Source of the DNA: an uncultured Erysipelotrichaceae bacterium
GTDB lineage: Bacteria; Bacillota_I; Bacilli_A; Erysipelotrichales; Erysipelotrichaceae
Reading direction: 5' to 3'
Length of the DNA: 41,959 nt
Assembly: GCA_902786245.1 (NCBI GenBank)
Contig: CADABS010000017.1
Span: forward strand, 1 to 41,959
This document shows, in pieces, positions 20,099-28,281 of the stretch. The stretch's first letter is position 1. Every line of letters begins with the position of its first letter. The notes beneath the pieces were generated by a model. It did not search any database. It had not been told where the DNA came from and worked only from the letters and a program-made list of their open reading frames with translations. Both the position numbers and the translations under genes were made by a program.

Positions 20099-21766
20099 TT
20101 ATTTCCCGGTTTCATCGATCTGAATGCTGTAGGTTTCCTCCGCGAAATCCACCTGCAGCTGTGCTTTTCCGTATGTGTTCTTCCAGACAATGCACATGCG
20201 TGATCCATCTGTTTCACAGCTGATTTCCGCATCTTCCGAGAATACCGGACTGCTGTTTCTCATTCTGAGCATTTCCAGCTGTTTCTGCACAACTTCTTTG
20301 CCCAGTGCTTCTTCGATCTGTTCAGCTGTCAGATTTGTCCGGTTGATTTCCTTGTGTCCGCCTTCGCCGGCTCTGCGCATGGCTTCATAATCATTCTTTC
20401 CGGCAAACAGATCCAGATACCAGATCTGCGGCTTGCCCGGCATGAACAGCTGCAGCGCTCTGGCCATCAGCATCCGCGCATCGCTTTCACCCAATGCACT
20501 GTAATACGTCGCATTGACCTGATAATACACATTCTTGGCACCGTGCAGATCCTTCACATAGCCGCCTCTGTCCACCGTTGCTTTGATGACGTTCTGGATG
20601 CTTTCTTCATCCAGCAGGCCCTTCAGATCCAGCAGCGGAATGCCGTCATGACATCCCAGCATATTGACGGTATGGATATTTTTGGCAAGGATTTCATCGA
20701 TCCACTTCTTCAGGTATGTGCCGTTCTTTCTTTCGAATGCATCAATGACGAGACCCGGCAGGAAGAAGTCATAGACCATGTATCCCTTCTGCGCCAGTTT
20801 TTCATAGATCTTTTCTTCATACGATGCGTGGATTTCCGGCAGTACCGTCAGTCCGTTTTCACGGGCAATCGATGCGACTTTTTCCAGCAGATCCCATGTG
20901 CCGGGATCGTTCAGGAAATTGCGCTCACCCGGTTCTTTCGGAGCATAGGCAAATGCGTCCAGACGGACGATCGATGTACCGTAAGAAGCAAGTTTTGCCA
21001 GTGTTTCACGGTAGTAATCCCATACCAGATCCGATTTGATATTCAGATCCATCTGGCCGAGATATGTCCTTCTGCTCTGAATATACGCAATGACCTGGTC
21101 TCTGTATTTTTCCCATCTGCCCAGATCCAGCGTTCCGATCTTTTTATCGGAACTGTTGAATGCCGAAGCGATCTCACAGGCAGCGGAATACTGCAGGCCG
21201 AGATCTCTGACCAGTTCATAAGCACTGAGATCAGGATAATTGACTTCCTGGTAGAAGGTATTCCAGTACGGCACATCCCGTCCGTCCGGGAAACGTACCA
21301 TCAGGATCGGCAGGCCGGCTTTTCTGAAGAACATATCCTTCAGATACTTCTCATCCGGCTGGATATAGCCTTCTTCCGTCATCGTGCCGCAGCCGTCCCA
21401 GAACTTGTTCCAGTCAATGAAGAAATCCCGGTATTCCGACGCATCGCCTTTTTTCAGAATATCCTGGAACTGCGGCGAGAGAACGGAAATATGGTTCAGG
21501 ACAAAGTCCATCATCAGACGGATATTCAGTTTCTTCAGTTCTTCAATATCCTCCTGATCCGCATATGCTTCATTCAGATCATAATTGATCAGGGAGAAAC
21601 CACGGTCCAGATCCGAATTGAAAATACTCGGAAGAATATAGAATGATTCAAACGCATCTTCGAATTCTTTTTTCTTCAGAACTCTGACAATGCCTGCCAG
21701 ATTTCTGTCCATGCTGTCGCAGTATGCATTCAGCAGTGTGCCGGTCTTTGTTCTGTCGCTACTCAT
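20099..21766 (-). CDS. Sucrose phosphorylase-type GH13 enzyme
   Basis: This 555-residue GH13_18 enzyme would split sucrose with phosphate into glucose 1-phosphate and fructose in the cytoplasm. The nucleophile is D270 in IVRLDAFAYAPKEPG, the acid/base is E311 in LPEIHAS, and the transition-state Asp is D374 in GCHDG. It is longer than classic sucrose phosphorylases (about 480-500), with extra sequence near residues 200-240. Related specificities (sucrose 6'-phosphate or glucosylglycerate) cannot be excluded. Its start overlaps the upstream kinase gene by 8 nt, and the two are under a LacI-type operator with the fructan genes. Confidence 0.85.
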   Translation of the reverse strand: MSSDRTKTGTLLNAYCDSMDRNLAGIVRVLKKKEFEDAFESFYILPSIFNSDLDRGFSLINYDLNEAYADQEDIEELKKLNIRLMMDFVLNHISVLSPQFQDILKKGDASEYRDFFIDWNKFWDGCGTMTEEGYIQPDEKYLKDMFFRKAGLPILMVRFPDGRDVPYWNTFYQEVNYPDLSAYELVRDLGLQYSAACEIASAFNSSDKKIGTLDLGRWEKYRDQVIAYIQSRRTYLGQMDLNIKSDLVWDYYRETLAKLASYGTSIVRLDAFAYAPKEPGERNFLNDPGTWDLLEKVASIARENGLTVLPEIHASYEEKIYEKLAQKGYMVYDFFLPGLVIDAFERKNGTYLKKWIDEILAKNIHTVNMLGCHDGIPLLDLKGLLDEESIQNVIKATVDRGGYVKDLHGAKNVYYQVNATYYSALGESDARMLMARALQLFMPGKPQIWYLDLFAGKNDYEAMRRAGEGGHKEINRTNLTAEQIEEALGKEVVQKQLEMLRMRNSSPVFSEDAEISCETDGSRMCIVWKNTYGKAQLQVDFAEETYSIQIDETGK

Positions 21767-22679
21767 ATGTCGGTCTCAGTACCTTTCCATCCTTGGCAAG
21801 GATAATATCCGCGCTTTCCATCCGGCGGTCCAGTTTTTCCTGTTCGATTTCCAGAACCATTGTGACAAACGGCGAATCTGCGCCATTGTCTCTGGCCCGG
21901 AACAAGCGGTATGCCTTTGTTTCTTCCGGGGTTGAGCGCAGGCAGATCGATATATCCACATTTTCGACCTGAGGTGCACCGCTGTGTGTCCATTCCAGCA
22001 GAAGAACATCGGTATCGCTGAAATCCACTTCGTCATACCATCTGGCATCTTCGGTTCTGCCCATTCTCTTCATCCAGATTTTTTCACTGCCCTGCTTGAA
22101 CGCCGCAAGGATTTCATTGACCTGGGCATAATCCTGTTCTTTGTCTTCGCCAAGATATCCTCTCAGACCTTCCCTGCCGTATTTCTGATATGTCTTCAGC
22201 CAGGAATTCTGTTCTGCTTCCTTCGGATCGGAATCGGTTTCTCTTCTCCAGAGATCAGAAAGAACAGTCTGAACATCTTTGCTGTAAAGACCTTCTCTGA
22301 CAAGTCCTTTCAGTCCTTCCGAACGGAATATCGAGACACGCTCCGCGTCATTGTATTCCGGAATTCTGCGGGGATAATTATCGCCGGACATTGCATATGT
22401 ACGGATACCTGCCTGATTCAGATAATACGTCAGCAGGGATGTGGTTACGCTTTTGCCGGATCCGGATCCGCCGAAAATCGAAATGACATATTTTTCATCG
22501 CCTTCCGCCTGCATTTCTCTGATCACGAGCCGGAAAAGAGTCTGTGCATGGGGAATCAGGGCATCCGAAATGATGACTTTATCACCTGGCATATCGCCAT
22601 GCGGCATGTCTTCCGCAAGCGCAGGAAAAGACCATGTATCCAGGTTTTCAAGAATTGTATTGAGTCTCTCTGACAGCAT
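21759..22679 (-). CDS. P-loop kinase of unknown substrate, coupled to sucrose phosphorylase
   Basis: This 306-residue protein has a Walker A motif ISIFGGSGSGKSVTTSLL (about residues 67-84), a SGDNYPRRIP segment placed like the substrate Asp region of uridine kinase/phosphoribulokinase-like enzymes, and a late LLLEWTHSG strand. It is not a PfkB or ROK fructokinase. The start follows CTGGAGG at 5 nt. It overlaps the sucrose phosphorylase gene by 8 nt, so the two are made together. Phosphorylation of a sugar released by, or fed to, the phosphorylase is a reasonable guess; no function is established. Confidence 0.7.
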   Translation of the reverse strand: MLSERLNTILENLDTWSFPALAEDMPHGDMPGDKVIISDALIPHAQTLFRLVIREMQAEGDEKYVISIFGGSGSGKSVTTSLLTYYLNQAGIRTYAMSGDNYPRRIPEYNDAERVSIFRSEGLKGLVREGLYSKDVQTVLSDLWRRETDSDPKEAEQNSWLKTYQKYGREGLRGYLGEDKEQDYAQVNEILAAFKQGSEKIWMKRMGRTEDARWYDEVDFSDTDVLLLEWTHSGAPQVENVDISICLRSTPEETKAYRLFRARDNGADSPFVTMVLEIEQEKLDRRMESADIILAKDGKVLRPTYE

Positions 22680-22706
22680 ATCAACCTCCAGATTATTGCT
22701 GTTTTC

Positions 22707-22735
22707 ATTGTATCAGCCCAACGGGAATGCGTCAC
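22707..22735 (-). promoter_or_regulatory. Predicted promoter for kinase-sucrose phosphorylase
   Basis: On the minus strand GTGACG (22735-22730), a 17-nt spacer and TACAAT (22712-22707) preceded by TGA (extended -10). The weak -35 is compensated by the extended -10. Confidence 0.5.
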
Positions 22736-22737
22736 TA

Positions 22738-22753
22738 TATGAAACGTTTCATA
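22738..22753. promoter_or_regulatory. LacI-type operator, type 1, perfect palindrome
   Basis: TATGAAACGTTTCATA is a perfect 16-bp palindrome immediately upstream of the predicted -35 of the kinase operon. It shares the 12-bp core TGAAACGTTTCA with sites before lplB-1, lacI-1, module 2 and msmX. Confidence 0.7.
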
Positions 22754-22797
22754 ACGTTTTTTTTCCGAGGATTTCCCGGGCAATGAACATCATTCGG

Positions 22798-22809
22798 ATG
22801 AAACGTTAT
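22798..22809. promoter_or_regulatory. Second type 1 operator of the kinase operon
   Basis: ATGAAACGTTAT keeps the TGAAACGTTA core, 60 nt from the perfect site at 22738-22753. The spacing could allow looping. Confidence 0.45.
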
Positions 22810-22824
22810 TTCTCATCAGTACAA

Positions 22825-22854
22825 TAAAAAATCCCTGCAGAGCTGTGCAGGGAT
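22825..22854 (-). terminator. Terminator of module 1 (GH32-1)
   Basis: On the minus strand ATCCCTGCA and TGCAGGGAT form a 9-bp stem followed by TTTTTTATTG, 22 nt after the GH32 stop. Confidence 0.85.
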
Positions 22855-22875
22855 CGATCGTTCAGTCTGTGTCTC

Positions 22876-24345
22876 TTATTCAACAACAAGATCATACTTG
22901 TCGACATCGATGATGACTTCACCTTCACTGGCAAAACTGATGGAGTCTGCCGACTGTCTGGTATAGATGACGCTGGAAGCCGCCTGTTCTCCGTCATTGA
23001 TAAACAGTTCAATGCTGTATTTGTCCATCAGGACCCGGAAACTGATTTCACCGTTCCGGTTTGACACGAAGAATTCCCTCTGATTGACAATATCATACGG
23101 GAAACCGCCTCTTGTACGGTCGATTCTGACCGTCTGCTTCAGCGGATTATAGCGGAAAGACGTTCTGTTTTCTCCATCCATTGCCAGATTGACAGTAAAC
23201 TTCTGATAGCTGCCTTCATGAACCGGTCTGACCTTGATGATCAGATCGATGCATCTGCCGCTGATGTTGTTCAGGGAAGTTTCACCGCGGACATAGACAT
23301 TATTATAGAAGACATGATTCTTCCGGTATGCTTCAATTTCCCGGACCGGCTGCTGGTAAAGCCTGCCGTTTTTCAGGCAGATTTCTCTCGGCAGTGTCAT
23401 CTGTCCGAAGAAATCAATACCTTCTGCCCGGCACATCTGGCTGACCCAGTTCTGCATCCAGGCGACCATGATTCTTCTGCCGTCTTTGGCAGCCAGTGTC
23501 TGCGGTGCATAGAAATCCAGACCGTAGTCAACGCTTTGGATCGTTTCCCTTTTGAAGTTCTTCAGGGCACCGTCGCAATGTCCGACTGCGACAGCTGTGT
23601 TGTGTCCGGGATGGAATTCAAGACCGATGGAATTCATTTCGCACGGGCTGAAGATCAGCACGCGTTTCCCGTCCATTTCGAAGAAATCCGGGCATTCCCA
23701 CATTCTTCCATATTGTCCTCTGGACGCGTCGAGTACGCCTTCGTATGTCCAGTGAACCAGGTCCGCGGAGGAATACAGCAGGATCACGCCGTCGCTCTCA
23801 AGTGTTCTTGCGCCGGCAACCATATAATAGGTATCGTTCTCTTTCCAGATTTTCGGATCCCGGAAATCTCTGATGTCAATGTTATCCGGCAGATCGGCAG
23901 TCGACACGACAGGGTTGTTTGCATACTTTTCGTAATTTACCCCGTCGCCGAAAGCGATACACTGCTGCTGAAGGAGATAACCATTGCCCATGGATACGCC
24001 TGTATACATTAAAAGATGTCTGCCATCTTCCAGTTCCATTGCGCTTCCGGAGAAGCAGCCCTGATCATCAAAAGATTCATCCGGTGCCATTGCGGCATCA
24101 AGCCGTTCCCAGCGGACAAAATCCTTCGTCTTCACATGTCCCCAGTGCATTGGTCCCCAGGTTCTCGTATAAGGATGCGACTGATAAAACAGATGATATT
24201 CATCTTTATACAAAGAGAAGCCGTTCGGATCATTGATCCAGCCAACTGCACCGGTCAGGTGAAATGATGGCCTGATATCTGCATCGATATTCTGTAAGTA
24301 TTCACTTTCAAATTTTCTGACTTTTTGCAGCTTATCACTGATCAT
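22876..24345 (-). CDS. GH32 beta-fructofuranosidase, module 1
   Basis: This 489-residue intracellular GH32 enzyme cleaves terminal fructose from sucrose or short fructo-oligosaccharides. The catalytic triad is visible: nucleophile D39 in WINDPNG, transition-state D163 in FRDPK, and acid/base E217 in WECPD. A beta-sandwich C-terminal domain follows. No signal peptide, so it acts on sugars imported by the neighbouring ABC transporter. ATG at 24345 is chosen from GGAAGGGG upstream; an in-frame TTG at 24363 is less likely. It is last in the lplB-lplC-lipoprotein-GH32 operon. Confidence 0.92.
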   Translation of the reverse strand: MISDKLQKVRKFESEYLQNIDADIRPSFHLTGAVGWINDPNGFSLYKDEYHLFYQSHPYTRTWGPMHWGHVKTKDFVRWERLDAAMAPDESFDDQGCFSGSAMELEDGRHLLMYTGVSMGNGYLLQQQCIAFGDGVNYEKYANNPVVSTADLPDNIDIRDFRDPKIWKENDTYYMVAGARTLESDGVILLYSSADLVHWTYEGVLDASRGQYGRMWECPDFFEMDGKRVLIFSPCEMNSIGLEFHPGHNTAVAVGHCDGALKNFKRETIQSVDYGLDFYAPQTLAAKDGRRIMVAWMQNWVSQMCRAEGIDFFGQMTLPREICLKNGRLYQQPVREIEAYRKNHVFYNNVYVRGETSLNNISGRCIDLIIKVRPVHEGSYQKFTVNLAMDGENRTSFRYNPLKQTVRIDRTRGGFPYDIVNQREFFVSNRNGEISFRVLMDKYSIELFINDGEQAASSVIYTRQSADSISFASEGEVIIDVDKYDLVVE

Positions 24346-24365
24346 AACTGTTACCCCTTCCAAAT

Positions 24366-24404
24366 AAACCGCTGAGAAGCCAGAGAATGACTCCTCAGCG
24401 GTTT
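24366..24404 (-). terminator. Intercistronic hairpin between lipoprotein and GH32, module 1
   Basis: AAACCGCTGAG and CTCAGCGGTTT form an 11-bp stem between the binding-protein stop and the GH32 start. On the minus strand the T-run is poor (ATTTGG), so it likely stabilises upstream mRNA or partly attenuates rather than fully terminating. Confidence 0.55.
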
Positions 24405-24412
24405 TTGATGCA

Positions 24413-26065
24413 TTAGTTCATTGCTTCTGCGTAGCGGTCGTAAGCATCCTGATATACTTTCAGGAGGTCTTCCATACCGACGGAGTTGACCAGCTTATCT
24501 TTGTAAGCAGCCCATTCTTCATCTGTCGGTCCGCCGTTCTTGATCCAGAGACCTTCGTTTTCAGCAACGAAGTTCTGGAAGTCGACTTTGTACATATCGA
24601 TTGTTTCGAGTTCATCCTGTGTGAAGACACAGTCAATCGGATATGTTGTTGTATCGGCTACCTGCGGCATCCAGTAATCATAGAGGTCTGTCAGACGTTC
24701 GATCGCTCTGTCTTCCATTTCGAATACATCGGAATAGTAGTTGGAGAGGATCAGCTTCGGTCCGGCAACTTCATATGTGCTCTTCAGTTCGCCTGCACCC
24801 TTGCCGAATTTTTCCTGAGCCTGCGCTTCAGTAATAGACTTCCACAGACCTTTGTCATTCTTTTCGAGGAAGAATGTGCCGATCGGACCATACTGCAGCT
24901 GCATGACTGTTTCACCATCATACCACATATCATAAAACTTTAACAGATTAACAGGGCTCTGGCATTCCTTTGTGATGGAGAGCTGGCCGCTGTTTGTGCC
25001 GCCGCCTGTACGTACTGTAACGTTCTTTGTTCCATCCGGTCCTGCAAGAACAGGGAGGAATACATAGTCTTCAGCATAGTTGCCCATGATTTCTTCGATA
25101 TACCACCATGTGGAAACACCGACATAGCCGTTCTGGCACTTGGAGATCAGGTCAGAGTCCTTCTGAGAGAACATCTGCTGGTCCATCAGACCTTCTGCAT
25201 ACCAGTCATGGAAGTATGTCAGAGCTGCACGGTAGTTGTCATCATCGCAGACGAAGTTGACTTTGCCGCTCTTGTCGAGAACCAGGTCATTGCATACATC
25301 ATTGATCCAGTTTGTGAAACCGAAGCCTGCATAGAAGATGTTCTGGCCCCAGCACCACTCGTCAAATCCGGTAGACATCGGGATTGTTTTGCCGGGATCT
25401 GCGCCATAGATCTTGTGCGCCATATCGTTGTCCTTGAACGCCTTCAGAGCTGTATGCAGTTCATCCAGTGTTGTCGGAACTTCGAGATTGAGGTCATCCA
25501 GCCACTTTTTGTTGATCATGGAGAACTGCGGAATCGTGAAGATCGAATAGTCCTCTTCTTTGCCGATACCTGCTGTACCCATCTGCTCTGCTGCCGGCAG
25601 ACCGTAGATACCGCCGTCGTCCATCGTAATTGCAGCTCTGATTTCAGGATGTTCATTCAGAATCTTTGTCAGATTCGGCATGATGTCTTCTGTAATGTAC
25701 GGTGTCAGATCGATGAACATGCCATCTGCGCCATAGTTTGCCAGATCATAGTTCGAGAAGCCTGCACCCTGGAAGGCGTCCGGCATCGTGTTGCCGTTGA
25801 TTGCAATATTTACCTGTTCAGACAGGCCTTCAGACATGGTGTTCCATTCAATTGTGATTCCTGCTTCTTTCTGCAGGTTATTCAGAACTTCATTGTCCTT
25901 GTAGCCCGGGGAAAGAGCAGACTGTCCGCCCATAATCTTGAAAGATGTCTGGTCTGTGCTCATATTCGGTTCATCAGATGTGTTTGCACCGCTGCCGCTG
26001 CCGCCACTGCAGGCAGTGAGAAGGAGTGCTGCTGCAGCTGCTGCAGCGAATATTTTTTTACTCAT
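24413..26065 (-). CDS. Sugar-binding lipoprotein, module 1
   Basis: This 550-residue extracellular solute-binding protein is of the LplA/YtcQ type (CUT1 family). The signal peptide ends in the lipobox LLTAC with the lipidated Cys at 19, followed by a Gly/Ser linker. The mature protein has the usual SBP features (MPDAFQGAG, IYGLPAAEQMG, SMINKKWLDDLNLEVPTTLDE). Genomic neighbours predict a fructo-oligosaccharide or sucrose-like ligand; the sequence alone does not show this. Confidence 0.9.
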   Translation of the reverse strand: MSKKIFAAAAAAALLLTACSGGSGSGANTSDEPNMSTDQTSFKIMGGQSALSPGYKDNEVLNNLQKEAGITIEWNTMSEGLSEQVNIAINGNTMPDAFQGAGFSNYDLANYGADGMFIDLTPYITEDIMPNLTKILNEHPEIRAAITMDDGGIYGLPAAEQMGTAGIGKEEDYSIFTIPQFSMINKKWLDDLNLEVPTTLDELHTALKAFKDNDMAHKIYGADPGKTIPMSTGFDEWCWGQNIFYAGFGFTNWINDVCNDLVLDKSGKVNFVCDDDNYRAALTYFHDWYAEGLMDQQMFSQKDSDLISKCQNGYVGVSTWWYIEEIMGNYAEDYVFLPVLAGPDGTKNVTVRTGGGTNSGQLSITKECQSPVNLLKFYDMWYDGETVMQLQYGPIGTFFLEKNDKGLWKSITEAQAQEKFGKGAGELKSTYEVAGPKLILSNYYSDVFEMEDRAIERLTDLYDYWMPQVADTTTYPIDCVFTQDELETIDMYKVDFQNFVAENEGLWIKNGGPTDEEWAAYKDKLVNSVGMEDLLKVYQDAYDRYAEAMN

Positions 26066-26098
26066 GTTATTTTTTTCTCCGTTATTTGTACTGTTTCA

Positions 26099-26998
26099 TC
26101 AGCCCTTGACCGCACCGGCCATCATACCCTGTTCAAAGTACTTCTGTACGAACGGGTAGAAGATCAGCATCGGTGCTGCCGCGACTATAATTGACGAGAA
26201 TTTGATCATTTCGGTGATCTTGTTCAGTTCTGCGTAACCGCCCGAAATGGTTGAAGACTGTGCTGCACTCGCCGAGCTCTTGATGAGGATATTTCTCAAT
26301 ACGAGAGGCAGAGGTGCCATTTCGGCTCTCGGCAGGTAAATCAATGCCGTGAACCAGTCGTTCCAGTAAGCTACCATGCTGAAGACGACCATAACTGCCA
26401 TGATCGGCAGAGAAAGAGGAATAATAACTTCCTTAAATGTTCTCAGATGTGTACATCCGTCAATTTCCGATGCTTCGATCAGTTCTTTCGGGATACTGTT
26501 CTGGAAATAGTTTCTGACGATGATCATATTTCCGACACCGACACCGCCCGGCAGGAACAGAGCCCAGATATTATCTACAAGACCCGTCGCCTTGACAATG
26601 AGGTAAGTCGGAATCAGACCGCCGCCGAAGTACATGGTGATGATGAAGAAGATGTTCAGGAACTTTCTTCCCGGCAGATCTTTCTTGGAAAGCGGATACG
26701 CTGTGATATACAGCAGCGCAACCGAGAAGACCGTACCGATCACCGTATACATGATTGAGTTTTTATAACCGGTCAGAATCTGCGGATCAGCGAATACCGA
26801 CTGATAGCCCTGCAGTGTGAACTGACTCGGAAGAAGGAATGTCTTTCCGGCATATACGTCATACGGATTGGAGAATGATGCGATCAATACGTAATACAGC
26901 GGATACGCAACCAGGAATACAACAATTGCAGTTATTACAACAAGGATAATGTCACTCGTACGGTCGGACATACCCAAGCTTTTACCATCTTTTGCCAT
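26099..26998 (-). CDS. ABC sugar permease, LplC/YtcP type, module 1
   Basis: This 299-residue inner-membrane permease has six hydrophobic segments. The cytoplasmic EAA loop (ELIEASEIDGCTHLRTFKEVIIPLSLP) contacts the ATPase. The C-terminal MIFYPFVQKYFEQGMMAGAVKG is characteristic of this subfamily. It works with the LplB-type permease upstream and the lipoprotein downstream; no ATPase gene is in the operon, so MsmX (38965) probably drives it. Confidence 0.93.
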   Translation of the reverse strand: MAKDGKSLGMSDRTSDIILVVITAIVVFLVAYPLYYVLIASFSNPYDVYAGKTFLLPSQFTLQGYQSVFADPQILTGYKNSIMYTVIGTVFSVALLYITAYPLSKKDLPGRKFLNIFFIITMYFGGGLIPTYLIVKATGLVDNIWALFLPGGVGVGNMIIVRNYFQNSIPKELIEASEIDGCTHLRTFKEVIIPLSLPIMAVMVVFSMVAYWNDWFTALIYLPRAEMAPLPLVLRNILIKSSASAAQSSTISGGYAELNKITEMIKFSSIIVAAAPMLIFYPFVQKYFEQGMMAGAVKG

Positions 26999-27010
26999 AT
27001 GACTGTCTCC

Positions 27011-27943
27011 TTATACGAAATCCACTTCTGATGTCTTCTTGGATATGTAGTTGACAATAAACAGAAGAACGAGATTGACCGCTGTATTGAACAGACCGAC
27101 TGCAGTCGACAGACTGTACTTGGCATTTTCAATACCTAACTGATAGACATATACTGCAATGACATCTGATGTTGCTTTGTTCAGATCAGTCTGCAGCAGC
27201 CATGCTTTTTCGAATCCGACATTCATCAGGGAGCCTGCGCTCATAATGAGATTCAGGATCGCCATCGGAAGAAGCGCCGGAATATCGATATTCATGATTC
27301 TCTGGAAAACAGATGCACCGTCAACCTTCGCTGCTTCATACAGGGCCGAGTCGACGCTGGACAGCGTAGCGAGATAAATAATGCATCCCCATCCTGCATC
27401 CTGCCAGATTCCCGAAACAATATAGATTGTTCTGAATGCAGAAGATTCTGTCAGGAAGTCAATGCTGGTTCCCAGCAGCAGGTTGATCAGTCCTCCTGAA
27501 GGTGACAGGAAGATACGGATCATACCGCAGACGACCATCGTCGAAATGAAATGCGGCGCATACAGAATCGTCTGTACTGTACGCTTCCATTTTTTGAAGC
27601 GCAGCTGATTGATACAGAGGGAAAGGATGATGGGAATCGGGAAGCTCCACAGAAGTGCATACAGGCTCAGCAGCAGCGTGTTCTTGATCATTCTTCCCGC
27701 GTTCGGCGAGTTGAAGAACCGATTGAACCAGTTGAAGCCGACCCACTCACTGCCGAGTATTCCACGGCTTGCCTTGTAATCCCTGAAGGCAATCTGAATG
27801 CCGTACATCGGGATATACTTGTAAATAAAGGTAAGCACGACCGGAATAATCAGAAGCAGATACAGTTCACGGTACTCCCAGATTCTCGTCCAAAGAGTTT
27901 TTTTCGGTCCGGCTGCAGCAGCACCGGCTTTTCCGTTTGTCAT
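27011..27943 (-). CDS. ABC sugar permease, LplB type, module 1
   Basis: This 310-residue permease has six hydrophobic helices, an N-terminal MYGIQIAFRDYKASRGILGSEWVG segment typical of LplB proteins, and the EAA loop ALYEAAKVDGASVFQRIMNIDIPALLP. First gene of the module 1 operon; its promoter region carries a cre-like site and two type 1 operators. Confidence 0.93.
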   Translation of the reverse strand: MTNGKAGAAAAGPKKTLWTRIWEYRELYLLLIIPVVLTFIYKYIPMYGIQIAFRDYKASRGILGSEWVGFNWFNRFFNSPNAGRMIKNTLLLSLYALLWSFPIPIILSLCINQLRFKKWKRTVQTILYAPHFISTMVVCGMIRIFLSPSGGLINLLLGTSIDFLTESSAFRTIYIVSGIWQDAGWGCIIYLATLSSVDSALYEAAKVDGASVFQRIMNIDIPALLPMAILNLIMSAGSLMNVGFEKAWLLQTDLNKATSDVIAVYVYQLGIENAKYSLSTAVGLFNTAVNLVLLFIVNYISKKTSEVDFV

Positions 27944-28025
27944 GTTCTATCTCCTTTAGACTTGGATGATGCTGTAGGGAAAACTGATCAGATTTTCCCC
28001 GGAAAATAAGAATAACGCATTATTC

Positions 28026-28041
28026 CGTGTAACGTTTCACG
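28026..28041. promoter_or_regulatory. Type 1 LacI operator in the lplB-1 leader
   Basis: CGTGTAACGTTTCACG, palindromic except for one base pair, lies within the transcribed leader about 65 nt downstream of the predicted start point. Confidence 0.65.
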
Positions 28042-28086
28042 GCGATTTCATAAAAAATTATGAAACCGGTGAACTAAAATTCTTTA

Positions 28087-28100
28087 TGTGAAACGTTACA
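28087..28100. promoter_or_regulatory. Type 1 LacI operator at the lplB-1 start point
   Basis: TGTGAAACGTTACA lies just downstream of the -10 of the lplB-1 promoter, where a repressor would block initiation. Confidence 0.65.
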
Positions 28101-28110
28101 TCACAGTTTT

Positions 28111-28139
28111 ATGATAATGAAAGCGTTTTCCATTGTCAA
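28111..28139 (-). promoter_or_regulatory. lplB-1 promoter with cre-like site in the spacer
   Basis: On the minus strand a consensus TTGACA (28139-28134), a 17-nt spacer and TATCAT (28116-28111). The spacer contains ATGAAAGCGTTTTCC (plus strand, 28117-28131), one mismatch from the CcpA cre consensus. This predicts carbon catabolite repression. Confidence 0.65.
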
Positions 28140-28143
28140 TGAA

Positions 28144-28180
28144 TTCATGTGAAATTTATATTTATTATAAATTTCATGAA
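28144..28180. repeat. Long AT-rich dyad between the divergent module 1 promoters
   Basis: TTCATG..AAATTTATA and TATAAATTTCATGAA flank a 5-nt centre, with a 2-nt bulge in the left arm. It sits between the lplB-1 and lacI-1 promoters and might be a further protein-binding site. Confidence 0.4.
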
Positions 28181-28205
28181 ATTTATGGTGTTTCCGTGAA
28201 ATGTT

Positions 28206-28235
28206 TTGCCAAGAACATTATTATTCATCTATAAT
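28206..28235 (+). promoter_or_regulatory. lacI-1 promoter
   Basis: TTGCCA (28206-28211), an 18-nt spacer and a consensus TATAAT (28230-28235) lie about 47 nt before the lacI-1 start codon. Confidence 0.6.
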
Positions 28236-28250
28236 ATATATGAAAACAAA

Positions 28251-28262
28251 TGAATCGTTTCA
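28251..28262. promoter_or_regulatory. Type 1 operator in the lacI-1 leader (autoregulation)
   Basis: TGAATCGTTTCA differs from the palindromic core at one base and lies between the predicted start point and the ribosome site of lacI-1. Confidence 0.5.
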
Positions 28263-28281
28263 CCAGAAAGAAGGTATACCT

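Noticed and set aside
20354-21646. 430-codon plus-strand open frame
   Set aside because: Antisense to sucrose phosphorylase, with no ribosome site or recognisable domain.
24366-24404. Full terminator ending the module 1 operon before GH32
   Set aside because: The minus-strand T-run is poor, no new promoter precedes GH32, and a strong terminator follows GH32.
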